Shown here: positions 24,366-35,404 of the stretch, piece after piece
Layout of the letters: the number at the start of each line of letters is the position of its first letter
Numbering within the stretch: position 1 is the stretch's first letter
Assembly: GCA_030765045.1 (NCBI GenBank)
Contig: CM060972.1
Span: forward strand, 60,031,773 to 60,095,772
Reading direction: 5' to 3'
Length of the DNA stretch: 64,000 nt
From: Tenodera sinensis
Taxonomy: Eukaryota; Arthropoda; Insecta; Mantodea; Mantidae
The notes under the pieces: model-generated
What the model was told of the DNA's origin: nothing
The model's database searches: none
What the model saw: only the letters and a program-made list of their open reading frames with translations
Program-made: the position numbers and the translations under genes

Positions 24366-24469
24366 GGTTGTCTTTCCCCATTAAATGTAAGCCAAGAAAA
24401 TACATTAAGTGACCAGCGCTATACTTTATACCACGGTGGTGAATATTTTTACATCTATTGGTTACGTAA

Positions 24470-25270
24470 GTAGAGGAAGTATTGGAAAATGTGAAGTGAG
24501 TGTGAACAGCATAACTCAAAAACGAAGAATAGCTTAAATCTCAATCTGGGTATTTATGTTCAGCGTCCTCTAAGGATGCGGCACAAGATTTCCAAGGAAA
24601 CTCACCTGGGGGATGGCTACCCTTTATATAAATACCTTTTCGTCATTTTTTTTTATTTTCTCAAAAATGACTAACGATTTTGATTAAAATACCACATGTT
24701 TAAGATATTTGCAGAACAAATTGTGCATGTATTGACTTTTCTGGGAACAGCTATTGAAGCCCTTTTCATTCTGAATTACTTTTAATAAAATGTAAACTAC
24801 AAGAGATATACAAAAACCTTTACACAAACAAGTACATCTGGTAAAATCGCAAAATTATGTCAACTAAAGATGTTTAAAGTAGTAACCATTCCCGAGATAT
24901 TCTTTATGATTTGTTTGAACTTACTTTATATCTTTTCAGCCGTAAAATCACTTTCCTCTTTTCTCTCGGCTCCCCTTTCTAGTGATAATATAAAGAAAGC
25001 AGAATTTCAAAGCAATCACAGAGCAACCCGTTCTTAGAAGACTTGACTCGCAGGACTGGGCAACTGGTATTTTCTGAGCGCAGCCCGCTCATGGGTTCCG
25101 CGAGTTGCCCAGGCCTGGACTATCCCTTAAGCCTGCTGTATCCCCATATTCCCCTTGTAAGTGCCTGCAAGAAAACATACTAATACAGTCATACGCTTAT
25201 CTCGATTAACTTGAATTAACTTTTTTAAGAATAGTTGGTTGAAGAATGAGTACGGAAAGTTGTATGAATA
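24470..25270 (+). repeat. Interspersed repeat family A, copy 2, with nested MITE
   Basis: Starts at GTAGAGGAAGTATTGGAAAA right after the microsatellite flank. It carries TCAAAAATGACTAACGATTT, the CTCTTTTCTCTCGGC region and the distal CCCATATTCCCCTTGTAAGT. It is interrupted at 25051-25119 by a miniature inverted-repeat element. Confidence 0.75.
25051..25119. mobile_element. Miniature inverted-repeat element inside family A
   Basis: The left end CAGGACTGGGCAACT and right end AGTTGCCCAGGCCTG are inverted repeats around a 35-40 bp GC-rich core. The family A phrase GACTATC seen at 38790 is split here (GACT before, ATCCC after). The same terminal sequence CAGGCCTGGGCGACT begins the element at 58537. 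Confidence 0.7.
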
Positions 25271-26877
25271 TGTGTTTCGAGAAGAACAAGAGGCCAAGCC
25301 TTCAGTTGCTTAAAATATATGTATATACCTGCTAGTAGCAGAACTAGAACGAGTAAGAATTTGAACAGTAGCTATTACAGTGATTCTAGCTTTAAAACAT
25401 TGCATGCCTAGGCGATGCGCTAAGTAGGTACTTTAACTAATTCTCGATATTTACCCAGGTATTCTGGTCATTCCCAGATTAACATGTTTAACCAAGCCAG
25501 CGTCAGTGAGACATTTCAGAATGCTTACGATAAGGGAGTCTGTATTATCGATACTTCAGTGAACAGTTCATTATTGACTATCAGCTTTTTGAGTAGAATA
25601 CGATACATTTTCCTCATGTAGTTGTAATGACGTGATGATGTATTGCAAGCAGGTAAAGCATTCGTAAAAGGGAAACTTATGATATTCGAGGGCATTATTC
25701 GCCCACGAAATAAGAACCTATGTGTAATTCTGTGAAAAACCTTGTATCGATCAGGTTTCCAAACCGATGTTACGGTGCGATGCGGGAGGTCAATGCCACT
25801 TTTTTTTTGTAAACACCGGCTTTAGAGTCACGTTAAGAAGTGCGGGGAACAGAAGCACAGAAATTGTAGGGCCCTACTAAACACCGGGACAAAGAAGATG
25901 AAGAGGAAAGAAGGAAAGAATCAAAATAAAGAAACGTATCTAATATATGCGCAGAGCGATGCAGCGCATCTCGAGCATCCGACACGTGCGTGCGGCGTGC
26001 CACACAACGCAGTGCATGCTGGGAATAGGACATTGACCCCTACCGACAACAACAAAGGAACGAACACAGAGGCTGTGGACAGGCCTTTCCTAAACATTGG
26101 TCGCATGCAGCCGAGGACCGAACCCCTGACTACAACTTTTGATGACAGTCTCTCATTTTACGTATTTTTAAAACAGGTACTCTAGGATTCAGATGTGAAC
26201 ACTTCTCATTAACCATTCTGCACCGGGGTATGTTTTCACATTTTGAACGTTCTACTTCTGCTGCGACATAAAAATACAGTTAGTATGTACTTTTCGTACG
26301 ATGACTAGACCGTTAGGGTTCCACTTTGCTCTTCTGAAAGTAATGTTATCCGGTCCGCTGGCTCACACGGAGTACCGCAAAACCACTGTGTTGCCAAAAC
26401 GTCATTTGTTAGGTGTTGCGATTTTTCTGTCATTGCCAGTGCGGTGTTTGTCAGAAGTTTGTTGTACGAACCACGAGAGCAGAAGCATTAGCACTGGCCC
26501 TTGTGAAGGAATGGTAACTATTGTTGGGATGCCTTCTTTGCACTTCGAAATTTCTGGACGAAAGAAAAAATAGGCTGTTTCTTTTTTCCGCCGATTTATG
26601 GCAATTTTTATATTGGAAAACATCTGCATTCAAGCAACAGATAATGCTTTATTATGTCTGCCTCTGTGATCGAGTATTCAGCGTTCTGGCTTCTCCATAC
26701 AGAGGTCTTCGGTAGGATTCCGGTATAATGGAGAATCATTTACCAGTTCCGCAGTGTGAATGTAACTATTTTATGATAAACAAATCTTATAGATTACATT
26801 CACGTGACTCTAACCACAATCATTGTTTCAATCAGTGCCTACAAACTATTCTTACAAAAGCTTATTTTTTCACCTAC
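25271..26877. other. Intron sequence, nothing firm
   Basis: A CpG-containing patch at 25945-26035 has no recognisable coding or repeat identity. Frames at 25833-26185 on both strands are unsupported. Confidence 0.45.
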
Positions 26878-27150
26878 CCCCCTGGCACAACAGCCCATCC
26901 GGGTCAAGGCCTACCACCCAATTGCTGCCTTCCCCAGCTCTGCCCACCATAGGCGTAATAAGTGGGGTGCAGTACTGGAGGTGGGACGTGGTCAACGCAC
27001 CGTGTTATGCGGTCTTCTCATCTAGGGATCGCTACTTCTCAATCAAGTAGCTCCTCAATAATTGGTCCCACAGGAACGTAACGAGGCTGGATGCATCTCG
27101 GACCAAACAACCCTACGGGGAAAATATCCCATGCCGGTACCGGGGTAACT
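26878..27150 (-). repeat. SINE family S4, truncated at the tRNA head
   Basis: Contains the body landmarks GGTGGGCAGAGCTGGGGAAG, CTATTGAGGAGCTACTTGAT-like and CCGGTACCGGCATGGG on the minus strand. Only part of the B-box region remains. Confidence 0.8.
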
Positions 27151-27249
27151 ATCCGACATTTTGTTTTTCAGTAATGCTGTACAAACACGTGCGCGCACGG
27201 ATGTTGTTCTAAATACGCTTCGTTATTAGTCACGGACTTTAAAAAAAAG

Positions 27250-27340
27250 GTTTTCTGGTGAAATTTCGATGTTGAATTCGTGGGTGAAAAGCAATACTTC
27301 CTTTATCTGCTAGATAGTGTGGTAGAGAGTGAAAACAATA
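27250..27340 (-). repeat. Family A end fragment
   Basis: The minus strand gives CACTCTCTACCACACTATCT, GCAGATAAAGGAAGTATTGC, then a Phe-codon-like GAATTCAACATCGAAATTTC. This is the same end as 19460-19520 but truncated. Confidence 0.65.
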
Positions 27341-27549
27341 GACATTTACAGTTCCTGTAGTGACATTATTTGTTTTTCTACGCCCACGATATGACAATAA
27401 AAGTTAACAGCTATGCAATAATAAAACAAAAAAACAACAAACAAAAAATCTGCTGTGTTGCACTCGCATAACTTTCTCACGTTGTACAAATGGTGTAGTA
27501 CCTACGTATTTCCTGGTAGGTAAAGTGGGAATAGAAGAATACACCAGGC

Positions 27550-28095
27550 TTAAGTGATATGAACGCTATGTGATGGCTTTGACATTTCATTCTCTTTGCA
27601 TTTCCAAGACATAAAAAAATACGAATGGCATTCTATTTTAAAAAAATATAAGTACTGGAAAATTCAGACAAATAACAAGGAATAACTACGAAACGGTCCA
27701 CTCCACAAAAAAAGCACTTTAAATAAACTGTGTGTTTTAACGAGATCTTCATTTTTGTATAGTACGATTTCGTCCTTATCTTAACGTTTATTAATTAATT
27801 AAGCAAGTCTCTAGAATGAAGACGATTTTTGAGAACTTCCCAGAAATTTCAAGATGTAAATTTCATGTCACAAAAATATCTTTAAAATTGGTATTTTAAT
27901 CAAAATCGTTAGAGCTACTTTTGATAAAATCAACAATTTGAAAAATGTCTCATGTAAGTGGTAGTCTATGGTGACGAGATTTGTGTCGTATCCTTGGAAG
28001 ATACTGAGCTGAAAGTCAAGTTTGGTATTTAACCGACTTTTTGTTTGTATTTCCGGCGAAACCTTGTTATCAAAATTTGTAATGGAATACTTACA
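27550..28095 (-). repeat. Interspersed repeat family A, copy 3
   Basis: On the minus strand it runs from CATTACAAATTTTGATAACA through AAGTCGGTTAAATACCAAAC, AGTAGCTCTAACGATTTTGA and GATCTCGTTAAAACACAC to CAAAGAGAATGAAATG, the family order. It is about 250 bp shorter than copy 1. Confidence 0.75.
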
Positions 28096-28639
28096 ACAGC
28101 TATATAAGAAAGTAAAACACGCAAGAAATAGCGTATCTTAATAATACTGTGCGTGTGCATACTATAGATCATAGAACCACAATTTTTTATTGGCTTTGTT
28201 ATTGAAAGATTATGTGTGATCAAAGATAGGATTCGTTATAAATGTAAAACGTATAAACCACTAAACTTCATTCCCGGAGATCTAGGTGTTACGGGCTGCA
28301 TTACTACGGACTCCTGACGTTGAAAAATAATTTTATTCAACACCAATAACACTATAACTAGAAAAAGGTTTTGTTAAAAATACTCGTTTTCGCCAGTGCT
28401 AAGTAAATCACTCGTGTTCAATATCTTTATTGAATAAATAATTAAAATCATACTTCTCGTTTACTGTGGAGTGGATTTCTAACCCAAAATAATGAAGTAT
28501 AGCTTTCTGCAGGTGTAAATTCAGCTTAAACTCACCGCATAAAGTTAATTTGTTGGTGAAAATTTCGTTTAAAATTACATTTTAGGCGCTTTGTATTAAT
28601 CTAAAGAGTAATTGGTATTTATAAAAATGAAAGTTTAAT

Positions 28640-28925
28640 TGTGTATAGGCTACCACAGTGGGCAAGTGATCAGCTCCTGCTAATGAGCAATTATTCCTTA
28701 GTCAAAGCGCCGACGTGGTCTTAGCTGATAAAGGCCACATTTAATTGTAACTTGGTTTGGAGTGTTGGAGGACCCCAACAACGAGCCCAGTAGTTGGTCT
28801 ACGTGGCCCACGAAAGCGATGATGTAAGAGAATACAGATGGGCGGTGGCCAGCTCAGCTACGGCAAGCACAACTTAGCGGGGTCCCTAACGTTCCCAGGT
28901 GAGGTATTCTAGTAGATTACCCCCT
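28640..28925. other. GC-richer unassigned stretch
   Basis: GC content rises over this stretch (GTTGGAGGACCCCAACAACG hairpin at 28764-28783; GGGCGGTGGCCAGCTCAGC). It is neither a recognised exon nor a match to the SINE families here. It may be another repeat. Confidence 0.3.
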
Positions 28926-29921
28926 CGGTACAATCCTGAATAAGAGGATATTAAATGAGAGGAAACGTGTAACGGAAAAACTTGTGCTAGGTTAAAAACA
29001 CAGGACTTGCCTAGCAATTACGGAAATTCACGAAAAAAAAATACTCAAAATAGTCGGTCATTTGAGGTTGGAGTCTGAGATTTCCCAAATGCAATACTAT
29101 AGCTCTCGGCAATTGTTCGATATATATTCTAAAAATCTCGCGCAGTCTTGAGAAGTTATTCATTTCTATAATAATCCTGAAAAGTTGCTTTAAATGGCAC
29201 AAACATAATTTACGTTTTTACATCCGTCGAAACGCGGTCTTTGTCATTTGCCTTTGGGTTATGGTTCTTCTGTAGCGTTCTGCATGTCTGACGTCTTGAT
29301 CCACCTATGCTTATGAGTTTTGACATATTTTTGTGCCTTTTGCTGTTTATAAAGTAGTGTCTCTGGTTCATATGCTATCTACAGACGTTTGTCTCGTTCT
29401 AATGACCTTTCTCTGTGTCGCTCAGGAAAGATCATTAGCCACATCGTTATTGAACATTAAGGTGAAGTCGAATTTCTTGAGGAAAGTTAGCCATTGGTTT
29501 TAACTGGAAAGAGTATTTGGTTAACATTTTAATGGCAAGGAACATGGGTAGTAGGGCTGTGCAAAATGGCGCCTGTGCACCGGTACATTTAATATTTGCA
29601 ATTGGTGGAAGGTAGAGTCTCACAGATGTCATATTTAGGTCTTGCAATAAGACAAAATCAAGAACATGTAGAAAAAATGAGAAAATCAATATGGGGCGTT
29701 TACTTCCATTGATTGACGACAAATGACAACCCCAATCGTTGTTTGTATTCAGTGGTGCAGACGATTGGTATAAATAAAGAGCTGGTCTTAGGAGATAAAT
29801 TCAACCATCCTCAACGTTTAACAGTTACCATAACGGAAAAAATAAAATCAATATTTAAGGACTTAGCGCATCCTGACCTAAAAAATGTTTACATGGCCAG
29901 GCCCAAAACAAAAACGAGTGC

Positions 29922-30230
29922 GTCCCTCCGTAGCGCAGTTGGTAGCTTGACATGGCGCGGAGGACCCGGGTTCGATCCCCGGTACCATCATGGGGATTTT
30001 ATCCGCTCTGGGAGGTCTGGCACGGGGTGCACTAAGCCTCGTTAGATCCCAGGGGACCAATTGAGGAGCTACTTGATAGAAAAGTAGCGGCCCCAGGTCG
30101 TGGAGACCGCATAACTGTCCGGGAGGGATCGGGACGCTGACCACGTACCACCCTCCAATACTGCACCCCACAAATTACGCCTGTAGTGGGCCGAGGTGGG
30201 GGACGCAGCGGCTGGGCGGTAAAGTTTGGT
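29922..30230 (+). repeat. SINE family S4, near full length
   Basis: tRNA-like head with TCCGTAGCGCAGTTGGTAGC (A box) and GGGTTCGATCCCC (B box), then the S4 body (GACCAATTGAGGAGCTACTT, CACCCCACAAATTACGCCTG, GTGGGGGACGCAGCGGCTGG). The frames at 29713-30171 run through it and are spurious. Confidence 0.9.
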
Positions 30231-30895
30231 TCTTCATGGGCTGTAAGGCCGGGGCTTAGTGATGCAATGCAGTAAATACATGAAGGGAGTACAAAAAATA
30301 AGCATTGTAACCTCTTAAATCAAGCAAAACAGTTCAAAATTGGCGTCAAACGGAAGGTAGAATGTAAAATGAACAGCATTCTGATGAACCAAGCTATGGT
30401 GCACTCTACTAGATACTTCAACTTTGGAGCTCATTTCCCACGAGTTCAAATTTTCCTCACATAAGGAACATTTTCTCAGTTGTTAATTAATATTTTGATC
30501 TGAAATTTTTGGGAGTTGATTGTGTTGGTGTTCTATACACACTGAAATACGGTTTTTGAAAATAAATAACATCTGGCAAACATTTTAAAAAATATGAGTA
30601 TGTACTCTAAAATATGGGAGGGAAATGTCAAAAGACAAAAGAATGTTTTTCAAAAACTATTCAACTTTTTGAAAAACTGTTACTTTAGCTATCATACTGA
30701 TATTACACATAAGCCGTAAAACTTTCAGCTTTCTACTTGTATAACTGCTTAGAAAATGTTCCCTATATATGACAGATTTTAACATTGTCAAGATTAGGCA
30801 TTCCATAGCCCCTTAAGCGCGTTCATGAGAAACAAGCACAACTTTACTGACGGTGAACAAATTTATAGTGCTTCAGCTAGCGTTAAAAATATGGA

Positions 30896-31117
30896 AAAAA
30901 TATTTTGTTGTTTTACAACGCCGTCAACTGCCAGGATCACATCTGCGTCGCCGGTGTGCCGGAATTTCGTCCCGCGGGAGTTCTTTTACATGCCAGTAAA
31001 TCTACTGACATGGAGCTGTCGTTTTAAGCACACTTAAAAACCATCGGTCTGAGCAGGATTTGAACCCGCGACCTTGGGATCAGTAGGCCAGCGTCTAACC
31101 GAGGTACCCAGACCGAC
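30896..31117 (-). repeat. SINE family S1, full length with 13-bp target duplication
   Basis: Flanked by TTAAAAATATGGA at 30883-30895 and 31118-31130. The minus strand carries the S1 head (GTCGGTCTGGGTACCTCGGT, B box in CGCGGGTTCAAATCC) and body. A small deletion removes part of the usual A-box region. Confidence 0.95.
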
Positions 31118-31740
31118 TTAAAAATATGGAGGAGGAAATAGAGGTAAATACTAAGATCTGTTAATTAATTTAAGAATATTTTCAGATGGTTGAAATGAAA
31201 CAATTTTCCTAAAGCATAACTCTAATGCACGTGTACCACATAAAATACGAGCATCCATTTGACACTTAATAACCAAATGGTAACTCAAAAGTCACCCAAT
31301 TTGAAATCACACTGATCTTCACTCTGATTTAAACAACAAAAGAAGGTAAAAGCCCCAATTCCACGGGTATCATTAATTCTTGGGGAAGCTCAGTTTTATG
31401 AATATTCGCAAAATGGCCGTTCAGAAATGTTACACGTAAACATGTTTTACACATTCGCTTCATTGTGTGTATTGGTTACAGAGACTAATGAGATTATGTC
31501 ATCTCCAGGGAATAATACACCAAGTTTGCCACGGCTCAAGAGATATGATAATGCTAGTTCCAACAAAAGAGAGAAAAGAAAGGCGGAGATGAAATATTCG
31601 TTCCACAAACCGGTCCATTTTGACACGCTTATTTATCACACTTGCATAGTTGCATAAGCTCATTTGCCAGGTGCGTGTGTTTATTTACTTATTTTCAAAT
31701 GTCACGTGGTTGGAGACGGTTGCGAAGGTGTCTTAACTCA

Positions 31741-32085
31741 AGGCTGGCATGCTAATGGCAACTCCTGCCAACTTAATAACATCTAACCAAAACAATTTAA
31801 TATTCTTCAGACCTCTTGGGAAAGTTAGCGAAGAAATGAAGATAAACAAATACAAGAAGAAAACCACAAGTTGTCCAAGGTCAGTATCTAATACTTGGAG
31901 AAGGGAGGGAGTGCTGCCAGTTGTCCTTGCAGCTAGAGAGAGGATAACGGGTTCGAACCCCGGATACCAAGGCCCTTCCTGCTCCAGGCCCAATAACTAC
32001 ATGACCTCGACAACAGGACAGTTGGCATTACTGTGCGAATTAAAAGTCAACGAGGAAGTTCCACTCCCGATAAACAATTAACCGC
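31741..32085 (+). repeat. tRNA-derived repeat (family S6)
   Basis: A B-box-like GGGTTCGAACCCC at 31949-31961 sits in a tRNA-like spacing after GTCCTTGCAGCTAGAGAG. It is surrounded by moderately GC-rich body sequence (AGACCTCTTGGGAAAGTTAG, CAAGGCCCTTCCTGCTCCAG). Looks like an insect dispersed repeat, but no second copy was found in this window, so limits are approximate. Confidence 0.5.
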
Positions 32086-32089
32086 CGCC

Positions 32090-34950
32090 CATGTTCATGA
32101 CGCGTGCTGCAATGTTGCCAACTTCTCAAGGTTAAACAGCTATCTTTGGCGAAGAGATTAACAGAGGTGCCAACTTAACCTATTTCAAGCTAGATTTAGC
32201 TTATTTGGGATTTAATATTGCTTCTGGATTATTTTGTGATTTTTATCAGATTTGTTATAATTTTCTTTATTGTTGCCATAATCACAAACATGTTCCTATT
32301 ATTGGGCCACTAAATGGATGATAGACTGATCGAATCTGACAAGTGCCAGTGCTATAACAAATAAAGCCACCTTGACCGAAACCAAAACATCGCCTTGCAT
32401 TATTACTAGGGCTCGAACCTTTATACAGCTATCGCGAAATGAGGCGATCTCAAGTTACCTGTCACATGGGCAGAGCGTGACGTCATTGCGCGAATACAGC
32501 AATAGTACAAAACACACTACCTACAGTGCACAGTGTCTCGAATGTGTTCACTGGTTCCACACAGAGTAAAATACTCCAGCACGAAAATCGAAATATTCAC
32601 ATATTCCTGAACTTGTGCAAGAATTTGGGAGTCAATATTTTACTGCAAATGGTGACAGTATTGAACGTTAAGTTATGCAACAACGTAATCTACAACGTTT
32701 CTACGTCGACTGTACAATCACTCATAAAAGAAACTGGGATCACGTTTCGAAAGAAAGAGTCGCATATGCGCTTTTTAGTCATCCCTAGCTATTGTTGGGA
32801 GCAAAGGTCTTATCTACCAAAGCAGCAGGGGAGCGACCGGTTTTTGAATAATTGAGGGAGGATCAAGGAAGAAATAATTCTGGACCTTTGGCACAGGGCA
32901 TTTATGCAATTGAAATATTAGTCAGACGATACGTTTGCTAATTTAATTAAGGATATTCTTTGCTGCTAGAATGTTTCTTTTTCTAGCAATTATTACAAAT
33001 AAATTGTGTTTAAATAGCTATAACATTAAATCACATAATGATCACATTCGCTTTTTGCTCTTGGCAAACAAATGTTATAACCAAAACTTACACTTATGGC
33101 AGTAGTAATGGAAGTAGTTTAACATCATACTACTCTAGCATTACATAGCACCTTAACAGGTTAATGGCAACAATTTGAACTTTCTAAGTTTACATCAGTG
33201 GAAATAGTATGAAGCATAGGATACACGCAAAAGTAATGTTTTGCTTATATTTGGTTATAATCATCTATTCAATTGTAAATCAATATTAATTGGTTTATAC
33301 CTGTAAAATGAAAGAGCTTCAGTTAACTAAACAATTGTATCGTATAGCTTTCGAAGGTTGCAAAAAAGCTTTCCCGTTCTAGATAAAATCCGGAAAGAAA
33401 GAAAAAACAAACAGCCGCCTCTTCTTGTTTTATAACTATAAGCATTTGCAGAAGGTGAAAGATATCGAGATGAGATGGATGCCTGTAACTTTGCACAGAG
33501 TTTAAGTGTAAGACTAGTTGTATTATGTTGGAACAGTTTACTTCTTACAGTCTTTAAATTCGTTTTATTCCTGAAATAGTATAATAAGATAAGATTATTT
33601 TCATCTTCTCTAAGACATATTTGTAATGAAAATAATGCAGATAAATATTCTCAGACCTCCTTCCCCGGCTAAAGGTGATAAGTCACGTATAACCTAAGCG
33701 CCAAACAGCACATAACTCTCTCTCTCTTTTCCTCCCTCCCTGTCTGTCTCTGTCTCTCCCTCTCTCTGGCTCTCCCTCTTTCTTTCCTTCTTTTCTTCGG
33801 TATCTGTGAAAATTATTGTTACTCAGTAAAATTTACAATAGTATTCTTAGCTCGAAAATTGCAAATATGATGCGGTCTGCAGAGATATTTTTGGTGAATG
33901 TCGGGAGTGGGCAAATTGGTCGTACGACTGCACAAATTGAGACGTCAGGGAACGTAACCCGGCATACACATGATGAGCGGTTCGAAGGAGGGGGTTTGAA
34001 AGCCGTAGTGGCGGTGTAAAGGAATTTCTCTAACATATGTTTAATACATACACACAGACCGAGAAGGCTTTCATTAATGCATTCCTTACTTCATCGGGAG
34101 CGTTACGGTTTCGCATACATCTAACATTAATTCATAAGCACTTCCATACAACAGAGCATGTAGGTTTTCATCCGTCAATCGCGATCTGCTTTTAGATTTT
34201 TATAATCTTCAGTTTAGAACAAAATTACTCACATAGTACTAGTATGCGCAGCAAATGAATCGAGACACGGAAATGCCGTCATATCAAATACTCGATTTAA
34301 AAGTAAACCAGCTTTGTTTTGTAATTGTGATTTCAAAATTGTGTGTGTTTGTAAATTCACAACCTCAATTTGTATCTGTGGTTTTACAAACTTAGCGTAA
34401 GTACGTTGTAATCCACATCTTAGCTAAACTACAAAGCTTCATTGATTATTTAAACTTTTTACATTTACGGACAAAGATTGGTTTTATAATATTTTTTTAA
34501 GTGCCTTAAGATTTCGTACTTGTGGCTTGGTTGAGTCTTTGTGAACAATGTTCGTAATGTCGTTTAATGTTTGACTTGTAAACATCAATCAAAATTTCCA
34601 AACACAACAGACATTTCACATTTTCAACCATAACGCAGCAAAAATATTTTTCCTCCCACTCTTCTTGGAATAAGAAGGTTCCTTTGCGTTTTCGAAAGAG
34701 CTAGGTCTATCGATGCGGTATCCACCACTGCTTGTTTTCGTTTGAACGCCTGCTAACAGAGAGAGAGAGCAAAAACAGCGACGTGTTGCTTGCCCCTGAC
34801 GGTGATATTACGTCATATCGTCAGCGTTACAGATTTGCCGACCCCTCGTGTATGTAATAAATTGGACATTTGAATAGGTTGGACGACAAGGAAAACTCTG
34901 GTCTAGAAATTTAATCAGACGCAGGAAATGTAATGCTGTGCGGGATTCTT
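32090..34950. other. Intron sequence, simple-sequence patch only
   Basis: Contains a CT-rich run at about 33717-33790. The plus and minus frames at 33816-34036 and the frame at 32526-32855 have no recognisable motif. Confidence 0.45.
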
Positions 34951-34952
34951 AT

Positions 34953-35018
34953 CATGGTAGCTGAGTGGTAAATCAAGTATCAGTGGTTCAAATCCCTGCT
35001 AGGGCAGTGAATTTTTCA
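34953..35018 (+). repeat. tRNA-like head fragment next to an S2 SINE
   Basis: A-box-like GGTAGCTGAGTGGTAAATC and B-box-like GTGGTTCAAATCCCTGC at tRNA spacing. It lies just left of the S2 copy's target duplication, so it was already present when S2 inserted. Confidence 0.5.
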
Positions 35019-35043
35019 AATCTCTAAGGCTCTCTAGATACTC

Positions 35044-35394
35044 CTTCTTTACCTGATTACCCTCCCCTTATGTAGGACTTACAAGCCAGTGCCTAGGGTC
35101 AGACGCCTGTCGGAGAGCAGAGGAACCTATGGACCGGACAGAGTGAAGACCTGGAAGCGGTCAGCTCAGCACCAGATATGACAGTGAGGAAGAGGAAGAT
35201 ATGAAACATAGGCGAAATCGATGAATGGAAAGGTGATGATGGAGAAATCGGTGGAATGAGCGGCGGGGGAAACCGGAGATAACCTGCCCAGACGCCACTT
35301 CGTCCACCACGAATACCACATGCGGGTCACTGGGCTCGAACCCGAACCGCCTAATTGGTAGGCGAACGGTCTAACCGCTCGACAACGGCGCCGC
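35044..35394 (-). repeat. SINE family S2, full length with 10-bp target duplication
   Basis: Bounded by CTAGATACTC at 35034-35043 and 35395-35404. The minus strand reads GCGGCGCCGTTGTCGAGCGG (head), GGGTTCGAGCCCAGTGACCC (B box), the TATCTCCGGTTTCCCCCGCC module, and the body to GGGTAATCAGGTAAAGAAGG. Best reference copy of S2. Confidence 0.95.
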
Positions 35395-35404
35395 CTAGAT
35401 ACTC

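Noticed and set aside
33816..34036. Mirror frames of 67 residues on both strands
   Set aside because: No recognisable motif, no splice context and no similarity I can name.
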